Below, one piece after another: positions 1 to 7,242 of a DNA stretch of 17,521 nt. This stretch comes from Anaerolineales bacterium (GTDB lineage Bacteria > Chloroflexota > Anaerolineae > Anaerolineales > E44-bin32). The stretch is from the NCBI GenBank assembly GCA_011772595.1, contig WVZH01000045.1, positions 1 to 17,521 on the forward strand. The letters are read 5' to 3'. How positions within the stretch are numbered: position 1 is the first letter of the stretch; the number at the start of each line of letters is the position of its first letter. The position numbers and the translations under genes were made by a program. A model generated the notes under the pieces. That model was not told the origin of the DNA, searched no databases, and saw only the letters and a list, made by a program, of their open reading frames with translations.

Positions 1-215
1 GCCGCATCGCTGAAACAACCTAGATCGTCTCCACAGTCCATCGGTCCCGCTGGGGGAGCTGGCTCCTCGGTCTCGGGGGCTTCTATGGCTTCAGTTCTTG
101 ACGGTGCATCAGGAGGCACTGTCTCGGTCACTCGATCAGCGGAAGGGAAATTGCACGCCTGTGCGACAAACATCATGACGATCAGCGCAGTGAGAGAGAA
201 TACGCGTTTAAACAT
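1..215 (-). CDS. Secreted protein or lipoprotein, N-terminal part (partial)
   Basis: The reading frame starts at an ATG at 215-213 and stays open to the left edge of the window (71 codons), so the C-terminal part is missing. A GGAG ribosome binding site lies about 8 bases upstream of the ATG. The product begins with a short basic end (MFKR), a hydrophobic stretch of about 15 residues and a cysteine at residue 21 (VAQAC). It then runs into a linker rich in Pro, Glu and Thr up to about residue 58, followed by a short DCGDDLGCF segment with two cysteines. This looks like an exported protein, perhaps lipid-anchored at Cys21, with its folded domain beyond the window. The lipobox is not a strict match because Gln sits at -2, so ordinary signal-peptide cleavage is also possible. 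I do not recognise the family and assign no function. Confidence 0.6.
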   Translation of the reverse strand, partial: MFKRVFSLTALIVMMFVAQACNFPSADRVTETVPPDAPSRTEAIEAPETEEPAPPAGPMDCGDDLGCFSDA

Positions 216-467
216 TCGGGGTGCTCCTTTAGCTCTACTTTTCATCAGGGTGCGGTGAACGACGATGTGTGTTTTAACGTAGCGTGTCCCAATTGAACAG
301 AAACAAGCCGGGTTGATCTTCCGCGTGTTGAGATACGTTTCTCGCTGGGACACTTGCTCGACACCCACGGTGCCTGTAATCGGAAGGATTATAGTCCTAA
401 TGAAGAACGGCCACAACGCGACCTCGAGCGCCAAGCCAAAATCGCATATAGGTGTGCCTCGTCCTGG

Positions 468-488
468 CATCTTTGGCCCCCAAAGGTG
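468..488 (-). terminator. Hairpin downstream of mutS2, possible terminator
   Basis: CATCTTTGG and CCAAAGGTG flank a three-base loop, giving a nine-pair stem with one wobble pair. It lies about 70 bases beyond the mutS2 stop codon on the minus strand. No U-run follows in the minus direction, so a terminator role is a guess from position. Confidence 0.3.
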
Positions 489-493
489 AACAG

Positions 494-521
494 GTAGGGG
501 CGCACGGCCGTGCGCCCCTAC
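494..521. repeat. Perfect 28-base GC-rich palindrome with GTAGGGGCG ends
   Basis: The two 14-base halves are exact reverse complements with no spacer. The ends read GTAGGGGCG and CGCCCCTAC. The palindrome sits 37 bases past the mutS2 stop codon. It lacks a following U-run on either strand, so it looks more like a dispersed palindromic repeat (REP-like) than a classic terminator, although it could slow transcription. The same terminal sequence occurs on the inverted-repeat element at 8854-8925. Confidence 0.7.
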
Positions 522-558
522 AAAATATCATTCGACGAAGAATGGGAAGAACCCAAGA

Positions 559-2958
559 TCATGCAAGCGCCAAGCGAATCACGGTCACACCATCGCCACC
601 CTCAGCCGGCTGACCTGGCTCGAATGAAGCAACATAGGGGTTATCGCCCAGTGCCTGTCGGATCGCCTTCCGCAAACGCCCCGTCCCTTTGCCATGGATG
701 ATGCGTACGAACGGCATCGCTGCTAGGTAAGCGGCGTCCAAGCGGCGCTCAAGCTCATCAAGCGCTTCATCAACCGTTCGTCCACGCAAATCCAACTCGA
801 TCGGCGGGTGCTCTGCCACCGAGGGACCGCTCCGATGTCTCGAGCTGGTCAGATGGCCTTTTTCCCGCTTGGGGACTTCATCCATCATAAGGTCTCCAGT
901 AGAAATCAGCTCATCTAAGCGAGCGCGGACACGCAGCCTGCCGACTTGCACCTCAGCTTGATCCTGATCGAGAGCGGTGATCACTCCTGTTGCGTTTATA
1001 GTCCGCAAATGCACCTCGTCACCAGGTTGAAACGTGCCAGTGGATTGTTTAAGATCCGCATCTGTCGGAACGAGGGGCTCGACAATCCCCCCCTCCATCG
1101 CTTCGGCTTTGATCTCCAGGGTCTTCAGCTCTTCTAACGGCAGCCGAGCGGCATTCAACTTTTTACGCAGTACTCGCAACTCGCGCCGAAACGTCTCAAG
1201 CTCTTGCTCTGCCTCTCGGCGGGCAGCCTCTAGCAACGCCCTTCGCTCGTCTTCAATCTCCTCCAGACGTCTCGACAACTCTACCTCATGAGACTGTGCC
1301 CGCATCCGAGCCGCTTCGCTCTCCACGCGCTCCCTGCGCGCAAGATCCCGTTGTTGGTGGATCTCATCCAGTAGGCTCTCAGCGCGAAGATCTTCTGGTG
1401 TCACCATCGTTCGCGCTCGCTCAACAATTTCATCTTCAAGGCCCAGGCGTTGCGCGATGGCGAGCGCATTCGAACGACCTGGTAACCCAATCGTGAGATG
1501 ATAGGTAGGTCGCAGACTCTCCATGTCGAATTCGACGCTTGCATTACACACGCCGGCGGTGGCGTGGGCAAAAGTTTTCATCTCGGGATAATGGGTCGCG
1601 ACGATTGTGGTGATCGATCGATCAAGCAAAGTTCCCAGTATCGCACGAGCGAGAGCAGCACCTTCCTGAGGATCCGTACCAGCGCCTAGCTCATCGAGGA
1701 GCACCAGAGATTTCGAGGTCGCACGTTCAAGTATGTTGATGATGTTTGAGATGTGAGAAGAAAATGTCGAGAGCGATTGTTCGATCGACTGTTCATCACC
1801 TATGTCGGCGTATATCGCATCGAACACGGATAGCTCTGAACCGGAAGTCGCCGGAATGTGTAATCCACATTGCGCCATCAAGGCAAGCAACCCGGCGGTT
1901 TTGAGCGACACCGTCTTACCTCCAGTGTTCGGCCCGGTGACTACGAGGGCATAAGTCTCTGCATCCAGTACCAGGTCGACGGGGACCACGGTCTCGGAGT
2001 CCAGGAGTGGATGTCGGGCGTCCAACAACCGCAGTGTCGAGCCCGGATGTTGAGAGTCCTCGCGGATCTCTATGGCTTTCAGAATAGGTTCATCGGCTTT
2101 GATGGAGTCTGCGTAGCGGGCTTTGGCGAAAGCTAGATCGAGGTTGGCGAGGGCCTCGACGCTCTCTTCGATGGCTTCCACCTGTTCTCCAATACGCTGG
2201 GAGAGATCAGCCAGGATACGTCGAATCTCATCCCGCTCCGCAAGTCGTAGTTCTCGCACCTGGTTGTTGAGATCAACCACCTGCAACGGTTCGATGAACA
2301 ACGTCGCACCGGACGCGGATTGATCGTGTACCACAGCTTCTACACGGCCTTTGAAATCCGCCCTCAAAGGAATGACAAAACGACCTTCGCGCTGCGTAAT
2401 GATGGGCTCTTGAAGCAGAGGCGCAATCTTGGGATCACTCAACATGCGCTCGAGCTTGCTTGTTAAGCGATCGTGCGCAATCCGCATGTCGCGCCTGATT
2501 GTCGTCAGTTTCTCCGAGGCGCTGTCTTGCACTTCCCCACGCTCATCGAGTGTTTTGGAAATAGAATCGATGAGATTTGGCAGAGGCCGTAGATCAAGTG
2601 ACATCCTTGTAAGCGTCGGGAAATCACCACCGGTTTTTTCAAGCTGGCGGCGGAGCGTTCGCGCTGCGATCAGTGTGCTCTTCAGATCGAGGAGATCGAT
2701 GGGTTCCAACACAGCGCCACGAGCGGCCGCCCGGACCTGGGTGCGGACGTCGCGAGCGCCACCGACGGTCAGATCAGTCCTCACGCTCAGCAACTTGCAC
2801 GCTTCCGTGGTGGCAGCTTGCCACTGTTGCACCTGTTCCAAATCGCTCGACGGGGTTAACGATCGCGCCAAGGTTTTTGAGGCCGAAAAAGCTGTAAACT
2901 CTGCCACCCTTTCAAGAACAACGGATAATTCCAACGTTTCGAAGGACTTTACATCCAT
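559..2958 (-). CDS. mutS2: Endonuclease MutS2 (MutS-family ATPase with Smr domain)
   Basis: MutS2 is a DNA-binding ATPase with a C-terminal Smr nuclease domain, linked to suppression of homologous recombination and, in Bacillus, to splitting of collided ribosomes. In numbering from the chosen start (799 residues), the Walker A motif GPNTGGKT is at about 342-349, the STFSSH signature at about 397-402 and the Walker B segment LVLLDELGAGTDP from about 418. A charged coiled coil spans about 525-610. The Smr domain occupies the last 80 residues and has both ELDLRG (about 721-726) and HGKGTG (about 755-760), so the nuclease motifs look intact. No MutS mismatch-recognition domain is present, as expected for MutS2. 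The frame is open to a possible start at 3015, but the usual family N-terminus (MDVKSFETLEL) begins at the ATG at 2958. No good Shine-Dalgarno sequence precedes that ATG. An extended -10-like TGTTACACT lies just upstream, so the mRNA may be nearly leaderless. The gene is transcribed alone. Confidence 0.95.
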   Translation of the reverse strand: MDVKSFETLELSVVLERVAEFTAFSASKTLARSLTPSSDLEQVQQWQAATTEACKLLSVRTDLTVGGARDVRTQVRAAARGAVLEPIDLLDLKSTLIAARTLRRQLEKTGGDFPTLTRMSLDLRPLPNLIDSISKTLDERGEVQDSASEKLTTIRRDMRIAHDRLTSKLERMLSDPKIAPLLQEPIITQREGRFVIPLRADFKGRVEAVVHDQSASGATLFIEPLQVVDLNNQVRELRLAERDEIRRILADLSQRIGEQVEAIEESVEALANLDLAFAKARYADSIKADEPILKAIEIREDSQHPGSTLRLLDARHPLLDSETVVPVDLVLDAETYALVVTGPNTGGKTVSLKTAGLLALMAQCGLHIPATSGSELSVFDAIYADIGDEQSIEQSLSTFSSHISNIINILERATSKSLVLLDELGAGTDPQEGAALARAILGTLLDRSITTIVATHYPEMKTFAHATAGVCNASVEFDMESLRPTYHLTIGLPGRSNALAIAQRLGLEDEIVERARTMVTPEDLRAESLLDEIHQQRDLARRERVESEAARMRAQSHEVELSRRLEEIEDERRALLEAARREAEQELETFRRELRVLRKKLNAARLPLEELKTLEIKAEAMEGGIVEPLVPTDADLKQSTGTFQPGDEVHLRTINATGVITALDQDQAEVQVGRLRVRARLDELISTGDLMMDEVPKREKGHLTSSRHRSGPSVAEHPPIELDLRGRTVDEALDELERRLDAAYLAAMPFVRIIHGKGTGRLRKAIRQALGDNPYVASFEPGQPAEGGDGVTVIRLALA

Positions 2959-3074
2959 GGCGAAAGCAGTGTAACATGATTTCACACCCATTTCACAAAC
3001 ATACACTGCACTCATTTAAATGGGTGGTCTAGCGAGTTTTTACCGGATTTACCCGTGCACACCGCAGCATCACA

Positions 3075-3104
3075 GAGACACGGGGCTCAAATTGAATTTA
3101 TAAT
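3075..3104 (+). promoter_or_regulatory. Candidate sigma-70 promoter for the TauE/SafE operon
   Basis: A consensus TATAAT lies at 3099-3104. GAGACA at 3075-3080 matches the -35 box at four of six positions with an 18-base spacer. Transcription would start near 3111, leaving a leader of about 47 bases before the ATG at 3158. A six-base inverted pair, CCCGTG at 3052-3057 and CACGGG at 3079-3084, overlaps the -35 area and could be an operator or chance. The assignment rests on sequence match and position alone. Confidence 0.45.
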
Positions 3105-3157
3105 CTAACAAAGTCTCAATCGAAAATCCTTTGTTACATGCCATCGAGGAAATGTCC

Positions 3158-3424
3158 ATGTCAACCACAAAAGATCCAGCTCGAAGAGTAGACCCATCCT
3201 TCGGACCCTTGATGCGGAGCCTGGCTATCGAGCTCTCTATCTACGGACCACTCGTCACCGTCTATTTCTTCCTCGCTCTTCGCTATGCCAAGGAGCCATT
3301 GCTGCAACTCTATTACGAGAATCCACCCCTGTATGCCACAGCATCTACGATCGCGATCATAGCGCAGGGAGTCTTGCTGGAAATGTTTACATCCTGGCTC
3401 TTACGTAGAATCGGGCTGAGGTAG
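3158..3424 (+). CDS. Small two-helix membrane protein
   Basis: This 88-residue protein has two hydrophobic segments, about residues 23-42 and 55-80, and a short basic end (RRIGLR). The frame continues upstream to a TTG at 3131, but GAGGA at 3146-3150 sits seven bases from the ATG at 3158, and that ATG gives a normal polar N-terminus (MSTTKDPARR). An ATG at 3152 is too close to the same GAGGA. The stop codon lies six bases before the start of the TauE/SafE exporter gene, so the two are probably translationally coupled, and the protein may be an accessory subunit of that transporter. I do not recognise a named family, and its function is unknown. Confidence 0.75.
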   Translation: MSTTKDPARRVDPSFGPLMRSLAIELSIYGPLVTVYFFLALRYAKEPLLQLYYENPPLYATASTIAIIAQGVLLEMFTSWLLRRIGLR

Positions 3425-3430
3425 CTAGAG

Positions 3431-4321
3431 ATGGAGTTCCCGATCGCGCAGGTGATAATCAATCCATTCGTGCTTGCTGGTACTGGTTTCTTCGTCGGCG
3501 TGTTAGGAGGATTCTTCGGTGTGGGTGGAGGTTTCATCGCCGGTCCGCTGATGTTTTGGGCTGGTGTGCCAATCAACTTCGTCGTAGGAACCGACCTGGC
3601 GCATATGACCGGGAAGTCGATCGTTGCAGGTAGGGTCCATAGGGCCATGGGGCATGTCGATATGAGATTGGCGGTTTTGATGATTTTGGGAACCATTCCG
3701 GGCGTTGAAATCGGCGCCCAAATCATTGAGCATCTCAAATCCGTCGGCAACACGGAAGAGGTTGTCGGTTTTTCTTACGTGATCATATTGACCGCAATCG
3801 GCCTTTTTACGGCCTGGGAGAGTCTCCGGGCGATGCGGGTGAGGCAAACGGAGCGACTCGCATCTCAGGATGTAATCAGTGTGAATAGCCTACTTGTACG
3901 GTCCCGTCTGTTCCGCCTTCCACCCCTCGTACGCTTGCCTGTCTCTGGGGTTGAAGAGGTCTCCATCTGGGCGATCATCTTTGTTGGCGCCGTCACGGGC
4001 TTGCTGGCTGGTCTGCTTGGAGTTGGTGGTGGATTCTTACGTATGCCGCTCATGATCTACGTGTTAGGCATCCCGACACATGTGGCTGTAGGGACCGATC
4101 TGTTTGAAATCGCGATCTCAGCGGGCTTTGGGACCATCAGTCATGCTTTAAAAGGAAATGTCGATATCCTCATTGCGTTGACGATGCAAACCGGTGCCGC
4201 GATCGGAGCGCAGATCGGTGCCGCCGGAACACGCTACGTTTCGGGACCTTCCATGCGATTGCTCTTCTCCATCCTACCGATTGTGGCCGCCGTATTGGTT
4301 TTATTGCGTATTCTGGGATAA
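3431..4321 (+). CDS. TauE/SafE family (TSUP) anion exporter
   Basis: The 296-residue product is an integral membrane protein of the TauE/SafE (TSUP) family, whose members move sulfite, sulfoacetate or other organic and sulfur anions across the inner membrane. The family's internal duplication is plain. Repeat one, about residues 26-57, has GGFFGVGGGFIAGPL followed by VGTDL. Repeat two, about 194-224, has GLLGVGGGFLRMPL followed by VGTDL. Each repeat leads into further helices, and a charged loop of about 45 residues (130-175) separates the halves. Length is normal for the family. The ATG at 3431 is preceded only by a weak purine-rich stretch, which fits coupling to the small membrane gene just upstream. 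The substrate cannot be read from the sequence. The neighbouring stress protein gives no clear clue, and no sulfur-oxidation genes are visible nearby. Confidence 0.9.
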   Translation: MEFPIAQVIINPFVLAGTGFFVGVLGGFFGVGGGFIAGPLMFWAGVPINFVVGTDLAHMTGKSIVAGRVHRAMGHVDMRLAVLMILGTIPGVEIGAQIIEHLKSVGNTEEVVGFSYVIILTAIGLFTAWESLRAMRVRQTERLASQDVISVNSLLVRSRLFRLPPLVRLPVSGVEEVSIWAIIFVGAVTGLLAGLLGVGGGFLRMPLMIYVLGIPTHVAVGTDLFEIAISAGFGTISHALKGNVDILIALTMQTGAAIGAQIGAAGTRYVSGPSMRLLFSILPIVAAVLVLLRILG

Positions 4322-4333
4322 CATGGAGGATAC

Positions 4334-5188
4334 ATGGACCGCTCATCCAAGCCTCAAAATAATAGCTACGCGTTGATATGTATCGGAGATCGACCTCTGG
4401 ATCATCAAGCTCTGAGCTTCGCGGAGTCGATCTCCCGAGCTCTGATGCTCGATCCCGTTCTCCTGCACGTTTCACCACCCGAAGCAGACCCCCAACACGC
4501 AGAACAATTGTTAGCCGCGGCATGTGAAGCCCTCGAATGGGAGACCGTGGAATGTCGTACAGCAGAGGGCAGCGCCAAGATCGAAATCCTTCGCGAACTA
4601 GACAGCCGACCTTATCAATTGCTTATTCTGGGTACCTCCGAGCGGGAAAGCCACTTGCCCGTCTCACCCCTCAGCAGAGACCTGGCCGTTCGGGCGAATA
4701 CGTCCGTTCTCCTCGTTCGCAATCCGCCGGAAAAAATCCGTCAATTCCTTATCTGTACCGGCGGTCACACCGCCTCCTTCGCCCCTATCACGTGGGGGAT
4801 CCGCTTGGCGCAGGCAACCGATGCCCACGTGACATTTCTTCACGTGGTCTCCAGCGCGCCTGCGATGTATACCGGTCTTCCCGCCCTCGATGAGGGGCTG
4901 TCGGAAGTGCTCGCACGAGATCATCCACTGGCTCACCATCTCAAGAAGATCGCCAACATGGCTGAAGCAGCGAGTGTCGAAGCAAACTTGGAATTCCGTC
5001 ATGGCATGGTTATTGAGGAGATCCTGCGATCATGCGAAGTGGAGACACACGACCTCGTCGTGATTGGCGCACCACAATCTCGCGCCCGCATCGATACTTT
5101 ACTTCTCGGCCGCATAGCGCCAAAACTTCTAGCCAGTAGTAATCTCTCAACCGTGATCGTCCGTGACAATCACGGTGAGAAAAAGTGA
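4334..5188 (+). CDS. Universal stress protein, tandem UspA domains
   Basis: This soluble protein of 284 residues has two UspA-type alpha/beta domains, about residues 10-129 and 135-278. The first ends LLILGTSE...SVLLVRNP and the second DLVVIGAPQ...STVIVRD, the usual last strands of the Usp fold. The ATP-type motif G-x2-G-x9-G-(S/T) is incomplete in both. Domain one keeps only GTSERES and domain two has GAPQSRARIDTLLLGR, so nucleotide binding is uncertain. GGAGG at 4325-4329 stands four bases before the ATG. The gene starts 12 bases after the TauE/SafE stop and is surely in the same operon. Usp proteins are often paired with membrane transporters, perhaps as stress or energy-state sensors; here that is inference. 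A short inverted repeat, CCGTGA/TCACGG at 5161-5175, falls in its last codons. Confidence 0.9.
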   Translation: MDRSSKPQNNSYALICIGDRPLDHQALSFAESISRALMLDPVLLHVSPPEADPQHAEQLLAAACEALEWETVECRTAEGSAKIEILRELDSRPYQLLILGTSERESHLPVSPLSRDLAVRANTSVLLVRNPPEKIRQFLICTGGHTASFAPITWGIRLAQATDAHVTFLHVVSSAPAMYTGLPALDEGLSEVLARDHPLAHHLKKIANMAEAASVEANLEFRHGMVIEEILRSCEVETHDLVVIGAPQSRARIDTLLLGRIAPKLLASSNLSTVIVRDNHGEKK

Positions 5189-5323
5189 TCCCCAAAAAAT
5201 ATCTCACATCTACTCTCTTAAACGCTAACCTTTGCTCAGCCGCTCTTTGAGACCGCGCGTAAAACCGCTTTCGAATTCATTTCTTTCGAGCTAAGATACT
5301 CACACCCTTCGCGAACAGATGCA

Positions 5324-5333
5324 AAGGAGGTGA
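5324..5333 (+). promoter_or_regulatory. Near-perfect Shine-Dalgarno sequence
   Basis: AAAGGAGGTGA matches the 16S rRNA tail almost completely and abuts the ATG at 5334. The GGAGG core is three bases from that ATG and six bases from an in-frame GTG at 5337. The GTG therefore has the better spacing and may be the real initiator, which would shorten the protein by one residue. Confidence 0.65.
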
Positions 5334-7049
5334 ATGGTGTCGAAATGGTCCATTGCCAATCCCACCCTCGAGGAGCAAAGCGCATCTCGTATGACCATAA
5401 GCTCTTCGGGGGGCATGCGCCTCCTCCGACTGACGATGATACTCATGATGATCGTTGGGGGCTTATTGATACTTCTGTTAGGTTTGATAGGTCAAGATGT
5501 TCCCTTCACCTTGGGTTCAGTATTAATCTGCTTGGTCCCAGCGCTCATATCGAGTGTGGCACTGCCTCTTACCATCAAGGTCATTTTCGAAAAACAAATG
5601 TCCCGGATGGTATTGACCAGGCAGCAGTTGATCGGGTTTAGCCGATGGCCGCGCAAGCGTGAGACCGTGGTAAACATCTCAGATATCCAGGACGTTGCTT
5701 ACAAAGCATATTGGACCGGAAGTTCACATTTCGTAGAAATTTCCACCTCTGTGGGAGAGACGGTCTCGATGCAATTCGGCCCAAAAGTGAACGACGCTCA
5801 CCAAATGGTGCAAAAACTCAGAAGCTGGATCGATCCCGAATCAAGGATCCTCACCCCACCAACGTCCGAGGACATGGTTGAACCACCTCCTCCATTCTCG
5901 ATAGAGCGTTTTGGGCTGGCCGCGGTTTATGGAATGATCGTCGCATTGCTCCTTGGTCATATCTGGTCGATGGTCGTTATGGCAACAGAGACGAAATATG
6001 CCATGGCGGCCCTGTTAATCGGGCTGGCCATGGGGGTGGTCGTCAACTTTATCGCTGGCGGGAACAAGGACAACCGCTACGCTGCGCTCGGTGCTTTACT
6101 TTCGGGGGTCAGCATCGTATTCGGCGAGTTCTTAATCTTCGGTAATCCCGCTTCAGAATACATTTACCAATTCGAGGCGATCGATTTGCTCTTCTATGCC
6201 CTGGCTGTGTATGAGGGTTGGGCACTCGTTCGACGTCCGATCCCCGCCGCGGCACGATTTCGGCACCTTATCCATGAGGACAACCGGATTCCACTGCTCG
6301 CCGCTGGGCTTGGGGGTTTGCTTCTGGTGCTCTGGGTAAGCGCGGTTTCCGGAGTGCTGCCAACGCCAGGTGGAGCCTCCGCCAAGTTCCACTTCGATCG
6401 GGGCGTTTCCCTCGTCCAGGAAGGGGATCTCGAAGAGAGCATCGCTGAATTTGAGCAAGCCATACGAATCCAACCGGACTACGCCTTGGCGTATCATACC
6501 TTGGGTGTAGCCTATTACGAAACAAGACGCTTAGAAGAGGCAAAGGTTGCGTTTGAGAATGCAATTCAGCATGATCCCGATCTCGCCACCGCCCACGCCT
6601 GGTTGGGAAACGTCTACAACGAGTATGGTCTTTACCAGCGCGGCCTCGAAGAAGTGGACGAAGCTTTACGACTCGATCCAGCTCTCCCTGAGGGTCATCT
6701 CTTTAAGGGTTATATCCTGCTCAACTTATCCCGGATAGACGATGCGCAGGCCGCATTCGAGAAAACCCTGGCGCTGGATCCTGAATTCGCCGAAGCACAT
6801 CTTATGCTGAGCCTCCTGTATTTCGAAAGGGATGATTTTACTCAGGCGCTGGCGCACATCGATCAGGCACTCGAAATCGATACCGTCGAAGCGTTTGACG
6901 CCTACGCCCACTACTGGCGAGGGCTGATCCATATCGAGACCGAGCAAACCGATATAGCCATCACCGAATTGGAAACCTCCTTGGAGATGGGGCTCGAACC
7001 AATTCTCGCCGAGCAAGCCAGGTTTATTCTCGAAGAGCTGCGTAAATAA
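5334..7049 (+). CDS. Membrane-anchored TPR protein with PH-like segment
   Basis: This 571-residue protein has three parts. Residues 30-88 form two transmembrane helices, followed at about 90-165 by a soluble beta-rich stretch (MVLTRQQLIGFSRWPRKR, then strands ending in MQFGP) that resembles a bacterial PH domain. Residues 191-341 hold about five more transmembrane helices with a conserved-looking GGNKDNRYAALGALLSG loop. Residues 350-569 form roughly five to six tetratricopeptide repeats, with typical LGVAYYE, LGNVYNEYG and ALRLDP signatures. TPR arrays bind partner proteins, so this is probably a membrane scaffold or assembly factor. I cannot name a pathway. It stands alone, 145 bases after the stress protein gene, without a convincing promoter, and is followed by a hairpin at 7052-7086. 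The 103-codon frame overlapping its 5' end at 5330-5641 lacks family features and is taken as a shadow. Confidence 0.85.
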   Translation: MVSKWSIANPTLEEQSASRMTISSSGGMRLLRLTMILMMIVGGLLILLLGLIGQDVPFTLGSVLICLVPALISSVALPLTIKVIFEKQMSRMVLTRQQLIGFSRWPRKRETVVNISDIQDVAYKAYWTGSSHFVEISTSVGETVSMQFGPKVNDAHQMVQKLRSWIDPESRILTPPTSEDMVEPPPPFSIERFGLAAVYGMIVALLLGHIWSMVVMATETKYAMAALLIGLAMGVVVNFIAGGNKDNRYAALGALLSGVSIVFGEFLIFGNPASEYIYQFEAIDLLFYALAVYEGWALVRRPIPAAARFRHLIHEDNRIPLLAAGLGGLLLVLWVSAVSGVLPTPGGASAKFHFDRGVSLVQEGDLEESIAEFEQAIRIQPDYALAYHTLGVAYYETRRLEEAKVAFENAIQHDPDLATAHAWLGNVYNEYGLYQRGLEEVDEALRLDPALPEGHLFKGYILLNLSRIDDAQAAFEKTLALDPEFAEAHLMLSLLYFERDDFTQALAHIDQALEIDTVEAFDAYAHYWRGLIHIETEQTDIAITELETSLEMGLEPILAEQARFILEELRK

Positions 7050-7051
7050 CG

Positions 7052-7086
7052 CACATTCCCGGAATCTTGAAGCTACCGGGAACGTG
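7052..7086 (+). terminator. Hairpin after the TPR gene, probable terminator
   Basis: CACATTCCCGG and CCGGGAACGTG pair with a single mismatch around a 13-base loop, three bases past the stop codon. There is no U-run afterwards, so termination would not be of the standard intrinsic type. The position between two separate units supports the call. Confidence 0.45.
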
Positions 7087-7242
7087 GATGCAATCAACCA
7101 CGATACCCGACAGCCGAATCGCGGCCATTCATCACTACACTCGCAACGCCTTAGGTTGGAAGATTTAGAATCGAGAGGCCCATTCTCACAATACAGTTCT
7201 TTTAAAATTGAGATGCGGGAGACAGCGCAGGAGGGAAATCCC

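Larger units (their letters stand above)
216..558. other. Intergenic gap between mutS2 and the secreted-protein gene
   Basis: I see no convincing gene in these 343 bases. The gap holds the 28-base palindrome at 494-521 and a hairpin at 468-488, both listed separately. An 8-base inverted pair, GTGTCCCA at 284-291 and TGGGACAC at 346-353, lies in the presumed promoter region of the minus-strand gene starting at 215. I could not pick a convincing -10/-35 pair for that gene. Confidence 0.5.

Noticed and set aside
284..353. GTGTCCCA/TGGGACAC pair as a regulator operator
   Set aside because: The two 8-base halves are 54 bases apart, no promoter could be placed between them, and such a pair can arise by chance.
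2429..2974. 181-codon plus-strand frame opposite mutS2
   Set aside because: It is rich in Ser and Arg, typical of antisense shadows, and mutS2 is unambiguous on the other strand.
5161..5175. CCGTGA/TCACGG inverted repeat as a terminator for the TauE-Usp operon
   Set aside because: It lies inside the last codons of the stress protein gene, has only six pairs, and is followed by an A-rich rather than a T-rich stretch on the plus strand.
5330..5641. 103-codon plus-strand frame overlapping the start of the TPR gene
   Set aside because: It shares the strong ribosome site with the TPR gene but has no hydrophobic or family pattern and lies entirely inside a well-supported coding region.
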